DNA from: an uncultured Eubacteriales bacterium
Lineage (GTDB): Bacteria > Bacillota > Clostridia > Oscillospirales > Acutalibacteraceae
Length of the DNA: 32,025 bases
Direction of reading: 5' to 3'
NCBI GenBank assembly: GCA_900315715.1
Contig: ONAH01000066.1
Span: 1-32,025 of the forward strand
The notes beneath the pieces were generated by a model. It ran no database searches and was not told the origin of the DNA. It saw only the letters and a program-made list of their open reading frames with translations. Of this stretch, positions 1-7,866 are shown piece by piece. Numbering within the stretch: the first letter of the stretch is position 1; each line of letters opens with the position of its first letter. Made by a program: the position numbers and the translations under genes.

Positions 1-115
1 CAATTGTTTAAATCTTTTCGCTTTGAAATCAAAGTTTCCAACAGTAATGACACCATATTATTGAAGTGTTTCCAAGTATCTTATTTACATTTCTGTATAT
101 TATTGTCAAAATATG

Positions 116-853
116 TTACACTAATAATCCGTATTGTATCAATGTTTTCTTATTGTTCTCAACTCTACGATTCACTTCTTTATACAATTCCTCCTGCAAT
201 TTTCTGCTTGCCCAAACTCTATCTCTGCTTTTTACAAGATCATTTCTAATTATCTCTTTTATTTGCTTCATATAATTAATGTAAGCTTCATTTGTAGGAT
301 CGTTTGAGTATATTCTTGTTGCGATTTTATCCTCCCAATTTATTCTGTCTTCAAAAGTATCATGATTATTTGTTATAATGAGGAGAACGGAATCACGAAA
401 AAAGGTATCGACCGGATAAAGCATACCCAATTTATATTTAATTAGAAAATCAAGACTGTTTTTTAGATTATTTACATCTAAAAGAACCGGAATAGCAACA
501 TCAACAGTCTGTTTCAGTGCTTTATCAATTATTGCCGAAAGACTGGTTTCATCATAAATAAAATTGACATCATGAACATATGGGGTAGTATCAGTATTAT
601 AGCATATGAGGCTTATACCCGATAGTCCTAATTGGTATTCTGATAGATCATAACTATAAATAGTTTGAACTCCTGAGATAATATCAAAAGCTTTTTTTCC
701 ACGATCGGGCGGACTACATTTTTTTATTAAAACATACAGCAAAATTTCATTATTAATTAGTTTTCCAAAGCAGTTTGTACCTTTCATCTTTTTAAATCCA
801 AAGAGTTCAAGTCCAGTTTGAAAGGCTTTTTTATATTCGGTAATCAAAGACAT
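116..853 (-). CDS. Hypothetical protein, possibly DUF4304-like N-terminus
   Basis: Predicted soluble protein of 245 residues, with no signal peptide or membrane segment. The first 45 residues (an amphipathic start, then GFKK, then a strand-rich NNEILLYVLIKK stretch) loosely recall the DUF4304 family, but this is recall of a pattern and not a firm match. The C-terminal 60 residues are charged and look helical (repeated K, R, E), which could be a coiled coil. No catalytic motif was recognised. It lies 19 bases downstream of another small minus-strand gene (873-1151), probably cotranscribed from the promoter at 1190-1218. The ribosome binding site is poor (TTGAAAT before ATG), so translation may be weak or coupled. 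The reading frame is long and open, so it is probably real; the function is unknown. Confidence 0.65.
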   Translation of the reverse strand: MSLITEYKKAFQTGLELFGFKKMKGTNCFGKLINNEILLYVLIKKCSPPDRGKKAFDIISGVQTIYSYDLSEYQLGLSGISLICYNTDTTPYVHDVNFIYDETSLSAIIDKALKQTVDVAIPVLLDVNNLKNSLDFLIKYKLGMLYPVDTFFRDSVLLIITNNHDTFEDRINWEDKIATRIYSNDPTNEAYINYMKQIKEIIRNDLVKSRDRVWASRKLQEELYKEVNRRVENNKKTLIQYGLLV

Positions 854-872
854 ATTTCAACTAAATTAAAAT

Positions 873-1151
873 TTACGTTTTTTCAAAACATATGACGACA
901 ATGTCCAAATTAGAATAGGGGTAAATTATTCCTGAGATAGACATATAATAATCGTCAGCCTCCCCGAAAATCCCTGTTATTTTATTACCTTTTGGAGTAA
1001 TCAAACAAACTTTATAGATGTTACCAATCAAGAAAAATGTATGAATAATATTATTCTTATCAATAATAATATATTTTTCTACACCGACAATACCTACATC
1101 TATTACAATTATTGGAGTATAGAACCTTTTATTGTAATGAACACTATTCAT
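873..1151 (-). CDS. Small hypothetical protein (92 aa)
   Basis: Not recognised. The frame is open back to a TTG at 1175, but the ATG at 1151 is preferred because AGGA sits nine bases before it and it lies about 32 bases downstream of the transcription start predicted from the promoter at 1190-1218. The product starts MNSVHYNKRF and is rich in Ile, Val and Tyr in alternating patterns, which suggests a compact beta-rich fold. No signal peptide, cysteine cluster or obvious membrane helix is seen. It is the first gene of a two-gene unit with the 245-residue protein at 116-853. It is separated from the pyr operon by a terminator, so it is probably unrelated to pyrimidine synthesis. Confidence 0.55.
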   Translation of the reverse strand: MNSVHYNKRFYTPIIVIDVGIVGVEKYIIIDKNNIIHTFFLIGNIYKVCLITPKGNKITGIFGEADDYYMSISGIIYPYSNLDIVVICFEKT

Positions 1152-1189
1152 AATGTATATTCCTGTAATCTGCAATTTAGTCTACTAAA

Positions 1190-1218
1190 ATCATATCACA
1201 AACGCACTTCTATGTCAA
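1190..1218 (-). promoter_or_regulatory. Sigma-A type promoter for the two small genes
   Basis: Read on the minus strand, TTGACA (1213-1218) is followed by a 17-base spacer and TATGAT (1190-1195). The -35 is a perfect consensus and the -10 has five of six matches. Transcription would start near 1183, about 32 bases before the ATG at 1151. It lies immediately downstream of the pyr terminator, so it starts an independent transcript. Confidence 0.75.
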
Positions 1219-1224
1219 TAATAG

Positions 1225-1261
1225 AAAAAAGCACCCTTGACGTAAAAACCAAGGGTGCTTT
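1225..1261 (-). terminator. Rho-independent terminator of the pyr operon
   Basis: A perfect 12-base stem (AAAGCACCCTTG at 1228-1239 pairing with CAAGGGTGCTTT at 1250-1261) encloses a 10-base loop. On the minus-strand transcript the stem is followed by a U run (the A run at 1225-1230). It lies 18 bases after the pyrI stop. It could also act weakly on the plus strand, where AGTTTTA follows. Confidence 0.9.
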
Positions 1262-1279
1262 AGTTTTATTCATAGTGTT

Positions 1280-1696
1280 TTATTTCGCCTTACTCTCACA
1301 GTAAATACATCTGTATATTCTCTTTTCTCTGTCGGTAAGCTTGAAGATATGTTTTAACTCCTGTTCTTCCTGAGAGATACATCTTGGGTTTTTGCACTTA
1401 ATAACATCAACAAGCTTTTCTGGGAGTTCCGGCATAAACTTGCTTGCAATAGTACCGTCTTTGATTATATTGACGGAAACACCCGGGTCAAGATATCCCA
1501 ACATATCTAAATCTATATCAATGAGAGTATCAATTTTAATAATGTCCTTTTGACCGTTTTTTGAACTTGGGGCATTTTTAATGATAGCGACGGTGCAGTT
1601 GAGTTTATCAAGTCCTAATTTTTGATAAAGCAACATACTCCTGCCGGAAGTGATATGATCAATGACAATACCGTTATTAATAGAATCTATAACCAT
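1280..1696 (-). CDS. pyrI: Aspartate carbamoyltransferase regulatory chain
   Basis: This is the non-catalytic zinc-binding chain that assembles with PyrB and carries nucleotide allosteric control of aspartate transcarbamoylase. Its 138 residues are slightly shorter than the E. coli chain of about 153. The four zinc cysteines are clear: C101 and C106 (CKNPRC) and C130 and C133 (CIYC). The N-terminal nucleotide-binding part contains GIVIDHI and an LGL turn typical of the family. The start codon abuts the pyrB stop (TAA then ATG), and the SD (GGTGGAG) lies inside the end of pyrB, which implies translational coupling and a matched subunit ratio. It is the last gene before the operon terminator. 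Having PyrI predicts an enzyme under feedback control, unlike the unregulated PyrB-only enzyme of Bacillus. Confidence 0.96.
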   Translation of the reverse strand: MVIDSINNGIVIDHITSGRSMLLYQKLGLDKLNCTVAIIKNAPSSKNGQKDIIKIDTLIDIDLDMLGYLDPGVSVNIIKDGTIASKFMPELPEKLVDVIKCKNPRCISQEEQELKHIFKLTDREKRIYRCIYCESKAK

Positions 1697-2611
1697 TTAC
1701 TCCACCCCCAAAAGCATAAGAATTAAAGCCATACGCATATATTTGCCGTATAAAACTTGTTTAAAATAGCATGCACGTTGGTCGTTATCAACGGCTACGG
1801 ATATTTCGTTAACTCTTGGCAGCGGATGCATAACAGCAAGATCGTCTTTTGCTGTTTCAAGCTTGTCAGGAGTAAGAATGTAGCTGTCTTTCAGTCGAAT
1901 ATAATCCTGTTCATTGAAAAATCTTTCTCTCTGTACACGTGTCATATAAAGAATATCAAGATCAGGCATAGCAGCAAGGAGATCGGTAGTTTCGGAGTAC
2001 GGAATGTTTTTCTTTTTCAGAACATTATTTACTACATACTCAGGCAATTTTAATTCATCAGGAGAGATAAGAATAAACTTAATTCCGCTGTATCTTGACA
2101 ATGCGTTGATAAGAGAATGTACCGTTCTACCGAACTTTAAGTCACCGCATAAACCGACAGTAAGATTATCAAACCCACCTTTTTCACGGTAGATAGTGAG
2201 AAGATCGGCAAGTGTCTGTGTAGGGTGATTGTGACCGCCGTCACCGGCATTGATAATAGGAACACTTGCTGCCATAGATGCAACCATAGGGGCGCCTTCT
2301 TTAGGGTGACGCATAGCGATGATATCAGCATAGCAGGAAACGGTTTTCACAGTATCAGAAACGCTCTCACCTTTAGCGGCAGAAGAATTGTTTGCAGCGG
2401 AGAAACCGATGACATTACCGCCAAGCTCATACATAGCGGCCTCAAAGCTCAGACGAGTACGAGTTGATGGTTCAAAGAAAAGAGTAGCAAGCTTTTTTCT
2501 TTTACATTTCTCAGCATACTTATCAGGATTATCTATTATATCACACGCAGTATGTATGAGATTATCAATTTCCTCCGTGGATAAATCGAGAATATCAATT
2601 ACACTTCTCAT
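1697..2611 (-). CDS. pyrB: Aspartate carbamoyltransferase catalytic chain
   Basis: Condenses carbamoyl phosphate with L-aspartate to N-carbamoyl-L-aspartate, the committed step of pyrimidine synthesis. Its 304 residues are the normal length. Visible motifs are [13 protein letters not shown] around residues 45-57 (carbamoyl-phosphate loop), the AKGES segment around 79-83 (flexible loop lysine shared between subunits), HPTQTLADL near the middle, and VMHPLPRV near residue 265. The start ATG overlaps the upstream pyrE stop by one base (TAATG), and AGGAG lies about eight bases before it. The gene is followed without a gap by pyrI, which fits a PyrB-PyrI holoenzyme. No missing key residue was seen. 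Confidence 0.97.
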   Translation of the reverse strand: MRSVIDILDLSTEEIDNLIHTACDIIDNPDKYAEKCKRKKLATLFFEPSTRTRLSFEAAMYELGGNVIGFSAANNSSAAKGESVSDTVKTVSCYADIIAMRHPKEGAPMVASMAASVPIINAGDGGHNHPTQTLADLLTIYREKGGFDNLTVGLCGDLKFGRTVHSLINALSRYSGIKFILISPDELKLPEYVVNNVLKKKNIPYSETTDLLAAMPDLDILYMTRVQRERFFNEQDYIRLKDSYILTPDKLETAKDDLAVMHPLPRVNEISVAVDNDQRACYFKQVLYGKYMRMALILMLLGVE

Positions 2612-3903
2612 TATGCTTCTCCTATCCAGCTTTCATCGGACGGATTGTTACGGAATTTAATAAGTTTTTCCTTATCCTCAGGCTTAATATAACCCTGTTC
2701 TGCAGCAACATCAGCGATAACATCAAGGTTAGTAAGGCTGATATTTTTAACATTAGCAGCATTAAGTCTGTCGATACCCTTCTGCATACCGTATGTAAAG
2801 ATACTTGCAATACCAAGTACCTCAGCACCAGCATCACGAAGAGCATTAACAACCTCAATAACGCTGCCTCCTGTTGAGATAAGATCCTCAATTACAACAA
2901 CCTTCTGACCTTTTTCAAGTTTACCCTCAATCTGATTACCTCTGCCGTGATCCTTAGCGCCTGAGCGAACATAACCCATAGGAAGATTGAGGATAGTAGC
3001 AGTTATAGCAGCATGAGCGATACCTGCAGTACTTGTTCCCATAAGAACTTCACACTCAGGGTAGTTTTCTTCAACAACTCTTGCAAGAGCGTTTTCTACA
3101 TCATCTCTGACTCTTGGTGCAGAAAGTGTAAGTCTGTTATCGCAGTAAATAGGGCTTTTAATACCGCTTGCCCAAGTAAAAGGCTCCTGAGGTCTTAAAA
3201 AGACAGCGTTTATAGATAACAGATCCTTAGCAATAATTCTCTCCATAGTAAAAACTCCTTTTAATAAAAAATTTTCCAAATTATCAACAGTATCAATAAT
3301 ATAATCTGCATGATACTCAATGGCTTCTTGAAGATTGCCGTAACCATAGAGTATGTAAGCACATTTTATTCCAATATCATTAGCACCAAGCACATCATGT
3401 TTCCTGTCGCCAATCATCAAGACATCTGAAAGGTCAGAAACACCTGCCTTATCAAGAGCATATTTAATAACTTTAGCTTTAGTGTTTCTTTCCTCATCAA
3501 GAGTACTGCCGGCGATAACGTCAAAACAATCAGAAACGCCGAAATTTTCAATTATCCTAACAGCAAAAACCTCAGGTTTTGAAGTAGCGAGAATAACCTT
3601 TTTTCCGCATGATTTCAGTTTGCGAAGCAGGCTTTTAATACCGTCATAGATACAGGCTTCATTAATTCCCTTGTCGGTATAATACTCACGGTACAGCTTA
3701 ATACCTCTGTCAATTTGTTTTTCATCGAAGTTGTAAAACTCCTTAAAAGATGAGGAAAGGGGAGGACCAATAAATTTTTTAAGTGAAGCCTTATCGGATA
3801 CCTCAAAACCCATATTACATAAAGCATAATAAACAGAGTTTATGACACCTTCTGCGGAGTCAGCGACTGTACCGTCCAAGTCGAACAGAATATATTTATA
3901 CAT
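2611..3903 (-). CDS. pyrE: HAD-family phosphatase fused to orotate phosphoribosyltransferase
   Basis: One open frame of 430 residues joins two enzymes. Residues 1-217 are a haloacid-dehalogenase phosphatase of the phosphoglycolate phosphatase/pyrimidine nucleotidase type: FDLDGT gives nucleophile D8 and acid D10, ATSKP is motif II, and MIGDRKHD is motif IV. Residues 220-430 are a full-length PyrE, which converts orotate plus PRPP to [18 protein letters not shown] is the catalytic loop near 313-327 and [13 protein letters not shown] is the PRPP motif near 335-347. A strong SD, AAAGGAG, encoded in the linker (3255-3261) precedes ATG 3246, so a separate 211-residue PyrE could also be made. The fusion start at 3903 has hardly any SD. 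The HAD substrate is unknown; a nucleoside monophosphate is plausible from context. Confidence 0.9.
   Translation of the reverse strand: MYKYILFDLDGTVADSAEGVINSVYYALCNMGFEVSDKASLKKFIGPPLSSSFKEFYNFDEKQIDRGIKLYREYYTDKGINEACIYDGIKSLLRKLKSCGKKVILATSKPEVFAVRIIENFGVSDCFDVIAGSTLDEERNTKAKVIKYALDKAGVSDLSDVLMIGDRKHDVLGANDIGIKCAYILYGYGNLQEAIEYHADYIIDTVDNLENFLLKGVFTMERIIAKDLLSINAVFLRPQEPFTWASGIKSPIYCDNRLTLSAPRVRDDVENALARVVEENYPECEVLMGTSTAGIAHAAITATILNLPMGYVRSGAKDHGRGNQIEGKLEKGQKVVVIEDLISTGGSVIEVVNALRDAGAEVLGIASIFTYGMQKGIDRLNAANVKNISLTNLDVIADVAAEQGYIKPEDKEKLIKFRNNPSDESWIGEA
3244..3261 (-). promoter_or_regulatory. Internal ribosome binding site and ATG for stand-alone PyrE
   Basis: On the minus strand AAAGGAG (3255-3261) lies eight bases before ATG (3244-3246), in frame with the HAD-PyrE fusion. 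The same bases encode Leu-Leu-Lys-Gly-Val in the linker between the two domains. It is a much better initiation site than the one at 3903, so PyrE may be made mostly from here. Confidence 0.7.
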
Positions 3904-3915
3904 AATACTAACCAG

Positions 3916-4614
3916 TTAGCCGACAAAGTCAGCAACACAGCGTCTGTAAGCGGCAACAGGATCATCAGCCTGAGTGATAGGACGTCCGACAACGATATAA
4001 TCTGAGCCTATCTCACGAGCCTTGGCAGGGGTAGTAACACGAACCTGATCACCAATATCACCGTCAGCGAAACGAACACCCGGAGTAACGGTAACGAAAT
4101 CATTTCCGCAAATATTATGAACCTTAGCAGCTTCAAGCGGGGAGCAAACAACACCGTCAAGGCCGGCTTTTTTAGCGTTCAAAGCGTAGTGCATAACAAC
4201 TTCATCAATAGGCTTGTTAATGAGAAGTTCTTCGTTCATACGTTCCTCACTTGTAGAGGTAAGCTGAGTAACTGCGATAAGTAAAGGGCGAGTACCGTCC
4301 TCTCTGGTGAGACCTTTAATGGCAGCCTCCATCATAGAGATAGTTCCTGCAGCGTGGAGGTTACACATATCAACATCAAGTTTAGAAAGAACATTCATAG
4401 CCTTCATAACAGTGTTGGGAATATCATGCAGTTTAAGATCAAGGAAAATTTTATGTCCCATGGCTTTAATTTCTTTAACGATCTCAGGGCCAGCTGCGTA
4501 GAAAAGTTCCATACCTATTTTTACGAAAGGTTTTTCCTCAGTAAACTTTGAAAGAAAACTAATAACCTCTTCTTTGCTGCTGAAATCGCAGGCAATAATA
4601 ACATCACGTCCCAT
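3916..4614 (-). CDS. pyrF: Orotidine 5'-phosphate decarboxylase
   Basis: Catalyses OMP to UMP, the last step of de novo synthesis. Its 232 residues match the short bacterial (type I) family. The catalytic DxKxxDI signature is [11 protein letters not shown], giving D59, K61 and D64; K32 in FVKIGMELF is the companion lysine. TPGVRF and YIVVGRPIT near the C terminus form the phosphate-binding part of the TIM barrel. The start overlaps the pyrD stop by one base (TAATG), with GGAGG about nine bases upstream inside pyrD. Twelve bases separate its stop from the HAD-PyrE gene, so the last two enzymes of the pathway are encoded side by side. Confidence 0.97.
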   Translation of the reverse strand: MGRDVIIACDFSSKEEVISFLSKFTEEKPFVKIGMELFYAAGPEIVKEIKAMGHKIFLDLKLHDIPNTVMKAMNVLSKLDVDMCNLHAAGTISMMEAAIKGLTREDGTRPLLIAVTQLTSTSEERMNEELLINKPIDEVVMHYALNAKKAGLDGVVCSPLEAAKVHNICGNDFVTVTPGVRFADGDIGDQVRVTTPAKAREIGSDYIVVGRPITQADDPVAAYRRCVADFVG

Positions 4615-5525
4615 TAGTGTGAACCTCCTATAATATCTGATAGATTTTCTATATGATACTGCTCCATAACACGTGGCAGTTCATCAATAATATTTTTGCA
4701 AGCACAGGGATTAACAAGATTTGCAGCACCAACCTGTACTGCAGTAGCACCTGCTAGCATCATTTCTATTACATCACGAGCAGTCGAAACGCCGCCCATG
4801 CCGATAATAGGTATAGATACAGCTTCATAAACCTGATATACCATTCTAAGGGCAACAGGAAAGATTGCCGGCCCAGAAAACCCGCCCATTTTATTTGCGA
4901 TAACGGGCTTTCTTGTTTTGAGATCTATTCGCATACCCAAAAGAGTATTAATAAGGCTGATACCATCGGCGCCGCCATTTTCGCAGGCTTTTGCAATTGA
5001 AGCAATGTCAGTAACGTTTGGGCTAAGCTTAATATAAACAGGTTTAGTAGTAACAGCTTTTACAGCTTTAGTGACCTCATATGCTGATTCAGGTGTTGTG
5101 CCGAAACTCATCCCTCCATTGTGAACGTTAGGACAGCTAATATTAACTTCAATCAAGCCAACCTGTTCCTGTGAGTCGATTTTCTCACAAGCAAAGGCAT
5201 AATCTTCGATAGAGAAACCGCTGATATTTGCGATAACAGGTTTGGAATAGACCTTAGCTAGTTTGGGAAGTTCTTCGCTGATAACTTTGTCAACACCAGG
5301 ATTTTGCAGACCAACTGAGTTAATAAGACCTTGAGTACATTCTGCAATACGAGGAGTAGGGTTGCCGAAACGTCCCTCTCTTGTAGTACCCTTGCAGGAA
5401 ATAGAACCAAGAATATTGATGTCATATATGTCTGCAAATTCATAACCAAACCCAAATGTACCGCTTGCAGGAATCACAGGATTATCAAGCGAAAGACCGC
5501 TGAGAACAACATTAGTGTTTACCAT
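4614..5525 (-). CDS. pyrD: Dihydroorotate dehydrogenase, class 1B catalytic subunit
   Basis: Oxidises dihydroorotate to orotate on FMN and passes electrons to PyrK, finally to NAD. It is 303 residues long, typical for class 1B. The class 1 catalytic base is cysteine 131 in [12 protein letters not shown]45 in SCKGTT and K166 in IKLSPNV contact FMN, and [10 protein letters not shown] with GATAVQVG form the phosphate site at the C terminus. There is no N-terminal membrane helix, so the enzyme is cytosolic. It overlaps the end of pyrK by seven bases, and its SD (GGAGG) lies inside pyrK, so the two subunits are translationally coupled. The pairing with pyrK excludes the class 1A fumarate-linked and class 2 quinone-linked types. 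Confidence 0.97.
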   Translation of the reverse strand: MVNTNVVLSGLSLDNPVIPASGTFGFGYEFADIYDINILGSISCKGTTREGRFGNPTPRIAECTQGLINSVGLQNPGVDKVISEELPKLAKVYSKPVIANISGFSIEDYAFACEKIDSQEQVGLIEVNISCPNVHNGGMSFGTTPESAYEVTKAVKAVTTKPVYIKLSPNVTDIASIAKACENGGADGISLINTLLGMRIDLKTRKPVIANKMGGFSGPAIFPVALRMVYQVYEAVSIPIIGMGGVSTARDVIEMMLAGATAVQVGAANLVNPCACKNIIDELPRVMEQYHIENLSDIIGGSH

Positions 5526-6253
5526 ACAATTTCCTCCTTTTCGAGTACAGGACCGTCTTTGCAGATACGCTTGTTACCGTACTTAGTTTTACAGGAGCAG
5601 CCCATACAAGCACCAAATCCGCAGCCCATTCTTTCTTCAAAGCTGAATTGACCGCTTGTGTTTGTAGCATCGTAAACAGCCTTAAACATAGGCATAGGAC
5701 CGCATGTGTAAAAATATGAATAATCCCCAACAAGTTGGAAAGCGTCGGTAACAAACCCTTTAATACCGTATGTTCCATCGACAGTAGTGATAAACACGTC
5801 TGCACCGAGTTTGTTGAAGGATTTCTCAAAGAAAACTTCGTCTTGAGAATTAAATCCGAGGATAACAGCAGGCTTTGCACCTTGTTCGATAAGTTTTTTA
5901 CAGAGATTGTAGAGAGGCGGAACACCAACACCGCCACCGATAAGCAAGGGTCTTTCTCCGGCTTTAGATAGATCGTACCCGTTGCCGAGACCGGTCAGAA
6001 TATCAAGATTGTGATAAGCCTCAAAGCGGCTCATCATTTCAGTACCCTGACCAACGACCTTATAAATAATAGTGATGGTGTTTTCATCATAATCGCAGAT
6101 AGAGATAGGTCTGCGAAGATAAAAACCGTCAAGTTTAATATTAATAAACTGACCGGGAGCAGTTATTGAACTTGTGTCGCCGCCGATTATCATTTTATAG
6201 ACATCTTTAGCAATTTTAATGTTTGATAAAACAGAGTAGATACCTTGATACAT
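5519..6253 (-). CDS. pyrK: Dihydroorotate dehydrogenase B electron-transfer subunit
   Basis: This FAD and [2Fe-2S] subunit moves electrons from PyrD to NAD. Its 244 residues are the normal length. The ferredoxin-reductase fold is shown by RRPISICDYD (FAD binding, around 48-56), the Gly-rich GGGVGVPPLY (pyridine nucleotide side, around 107-115), and CGP at 184-186. The iron-sulfur ligands are C211, C216, C219 and C231 in the pattern CGFGACMGC followed by RICKDGP. A good SD (GGAGG, six bases before ATG) lies in the 19-base gap after the dockerin/amidase gene. Its stop falls within the first codons of pyrD. Confidence 0.96.
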   Translation of the reverse strand: MYQGIYSVLSNIKIAKDVYKMIIGGDTSSITAPGQFINIKLDGFYLRRPISICDYDENTITIIYKVVGQGTEMMSRFEAYHNLDILTGLGNGYDLSKAGERPLLIGGGVGVPPLYNLCKKLIEQGAKPAVILGFNSQDEVFFEKSFNKLGADVFITTVDGTYGIKGFVTDAFQLVGDYSYFYTCGPMPMFKAVYDATNTSGQFSFEERMGCGFGACMGCSCKTKYGNKRICKDGPVLEKEEIVW

Positions 6254-6272
6254 AATTACCTCCGTTTGTTAT

Positions 6273-7433
6273 TTATTCAAGAGAACCTATAATAGTTTCT
6301 TCCGTTTCGTAAATTTCCTCATTAAGAAGTTGTTCAACATCATTTCTGAAGTCGTCCATAGTTTTATTGTGAAAAATGAACCAGTGATCCGGATCGTTGT
6401 GTTTAGTTCCGATACCCATCTGACCGGCTTCGTAGTGACTGATGATTTGATCAGTATCGAAATCATAAGTGTAAGCAAGATAAGCAGCATAAACAGTGGC
6501 ATTTTCCCAAATCTTATCGAAATATTTCTGTTGTTCTTCTGTATTATACTTTGTGATATTCCAGTTTTTATCATACTCAAATCCAGCAGGTTCACAAATT
6601 TCAAAGTCTATTCTTGTGTCATTGACGGGAATACCTGCATGCCAAGCAGTTTGTTCAAACGGGAGATACTGATAAACGCCTTCATCGTCAAGAAAAGCAT
6701 GAACACATGCAGGAGTACCGCCCTTATTCCACATAGAATACCATTGATCAGCCTTTATACCTGGTTCAGCAGTAGAGTGTACAACCAAACCGAGAATATT
6801 ATCAAAGTCATAAGTTTCGCTGTAACAGTCATTATATATCATAATTTCTTTGGTGCTTTTGAGAGTATGTTCTCCGACATGGATAATTTTTTCTGTTTTA
6901 TTATTGACGACAGTAACATTACATTCTGCAGTCAAACCATTTGAAGCCTTAACGACAACGTGATCAGTTCCGAGATGGTAACCTTTCACAAGACCGCTTG
7001 CATAAGATACTTCAAGAACAGGTTCCCCGGTTCCGTCATCAGAAACAGCACCGTCAAAAGTATAAGTGTAGGTAAGTCCTTTGTCGCTTCCGTTAATAAC
7101 TTTAGGATTAAGAGTAGTTCTGTCCCCGCAGTTAATGGTAATTTCTGAGGGGAGATAGAGCATAGGGACATTAAGATTAATAGTGCTTCTAAGAATAAGA
7201 AGAGCATCAACATTAGTGATTTTTCCATCATTATTATAGTCAGCAGAAGCTTGTTGTACATCATTAAGCTTGGTAAGTCCAACCGTATGTCTTTGAACAA
7301 GAAGTGCATCTGCCGAACTCACCTTACCGTCACCGTTTATATCTCCCTTTAAAAAACTATCAGCAAATGCAGAAAGGGTTGATAGTGATAGTATGACAGA
7401 CGCAGAGAGTATAGTAGAAATAAATTTTTTCAT
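6273..7433 (-). CDS. Exported dockerin-containing N-acetylmuramoyl-L-alanine amidase
   Basis: Predicted secreted peptidoglycan amidase of 386 residues. The start is ATG 7433, because AGGAG lies nine bases before it and a signal peptide follows at once (MKKFISTILS, hydrophobic core, cleavage near AFA at 22-24); the longer frame from TTG 7454 adds a non-signal extension. Residues 30-87 are a type I dockerin with two calcium loops (DINGDGKVSSAD at 31-42 and DYNNDGKITNVD at 65-76). Residues 95-177 look like an Ig-like domain. Residues 185-360 are an amidase_2 domain, with likely zinc ligands H219 (VVHST), H265 (WHAG) and H350 (NDPDHWF). A dockerin at the N terminus is less common than at the C terminus. 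It sits 19 bases upstream of pyrK, inside the pyr cluster, with no metabolic link apparent. A cohesin partner is not in this window. Confidence 0.88.
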   Translation of the reverse strand: MKKFISTILSASVILSLSTLSAFADSFLKGDINGDGKVSSADALLVQRHTVGLTKLNDVQQASADYNNDGKITNVDALLILRSTINLNVPMLYLPSEITINCGDRTTLNPKVINGSDKGLTYTYTFDGAVSDDGTGEPVLEVSYASGLVKGYHLGTDHVVVKASNGLTAECNVTVVNNKTEKIIHVGEHTLKSTKEIMIYNDCYSETYDFDNILGLVVHSTAEPGIKADQWYSMWNKGGTPACVHAFLDDEGVYQYLPFEQTAWHAGIPVNDTRIDFEICEPAGFEYDKNWNITKYNTEEQQKYFDKIWENATVYAAYLAYTYDFDTDQIISHYEAGQMGIGTKHNDPDHWFIFHNKTMDDFRNDVEQLLNEEIYETEETIIGSLE

Positions 7434-7554
7434 TAATAAATTCTCCTGTATCAATAAGTATTACCACACATAAATAGTTTGTATAAAAGACTTCAAATCC
7501 ATTTGGAGCAGAAGATGTTAAGATTATTACAAAGGAGACAACGCTATTTCTTTT

Positions 7555-7582
7555 GTAATCGATTATAACTGTAACCGATTAC
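7555..7582. promoter_or_regulatory. Tandem cre/LacI-family operator-like sites
   Basis: Two near-palindromes with a central CG lie 16 bases apart centre to centre: GTAATCGATTAT (7555-7566) and GTAACCGATTAC (7571-7582). The second, with flanks, reads TGTAACCGATTACT and fits the catabolite-responsive consensus TGNAANCGNWNNCW; the first misses one position. Each has one mismatch from perfect dyad symmetry. They lie about 120-150 bases upstream of the dockerin/amidase start. Binding by CcpA or another LacI-family regulator is inferred, not shown. Confidence 0.5.
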
Positions 7583-7726
7583 TTCACTGCCAAATCAAAA
7601 AGGCGATAAATACAGCGGTATAAGCGAAAATTCGTTTGTCAAAGAGATAGTTTGTGAATACTGCTAATACTAAAAAACAGTTTTATAGTATTGTCAATTA
7701 ATCCACTTATCTATTATTTAACGAAA

Positions 7727-7812
7727 CACTGATTAAATCAAGTGTCCAAATCCTCATAAAAAGCTAAAAACAGATTTGGACGCTCAGCCCGTTGGCAGAG
7801 ATTTAATCAGTG
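7727..7812. repeat. Compact three-stem inverted-repeat element
   Basis: An outer perfect 13-base inverted repeat, CACTGATTAAATC (7727-7739) and GATTTAATCAGTG (7800-7812), encloses a second perfect pair, GTCCAAATC (7744-7752) with GATTTGGAC (7773-7781), and a small hairpin CTC-A-GCC/GGC-A-GAG (7783-7800) closed by CGTT. The inner stem extends by a G-C and a U-G pair only on the plus-strand RNA. The whole folds as a Y with a three-way junction. It could be a structured RNA or a small mobile repeat with terminal inverted repeats. I could not assign it to a known riboswitch class. Confidence 0.6.
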
Positions 7813-7866
7813 AATACGAATTTATCAACCTAAGCAAATATCATCTTCAGTCAGACAAAAATGCTT

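Larger units (their letters stand above)
7434..7866. other. 433-base intergenic region inside the pyr cluster
   Basis: No gene is seen. The region contains a three-stem inverted-repeat element (7727-7812), an A/T-rich hairpin (AATACTA at 7666-7672 pairing with TAGTATT at 7686-7692), and two operator-like palindromes (7555-7566 and 7571-7582). A TATAAT on the minus strand (7562-7567) overlaps the first palindrome but has no well-spaced -35 (TTGGCA lies 20 bases away). No convincing terminator follows carB, so readthrough from the upstream pyr promoter remains possible. Confidence 0.7.

Noticed and set aside
1-115. Gene or terminator at the left edge
   Set aside because: The plus-strand frames here are short and antisense to the 245-residue gene; only a five-base hairpin (CTTTG/CAAAG) is visible.
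7434-7454. Upstream start (TTG 7454) for the dockerin/amidase
   Set aside because: The extension would place non-signal residues before the signal peptide, and the SD lies between it and ATG 7433.
7666-7692. Terminator after carB from the A/T hairpin
   Set aside because: The stem is entirely A/T-rich with one internal mismatch and lies 175 bases after the carB stop; too weak to call.
7727-7812. Known riboswitch (purine, TPP, THF)
   Set aside because: The three-stem shape recalls the purine class, but the conserved loop and junction bases of these classes were not found.
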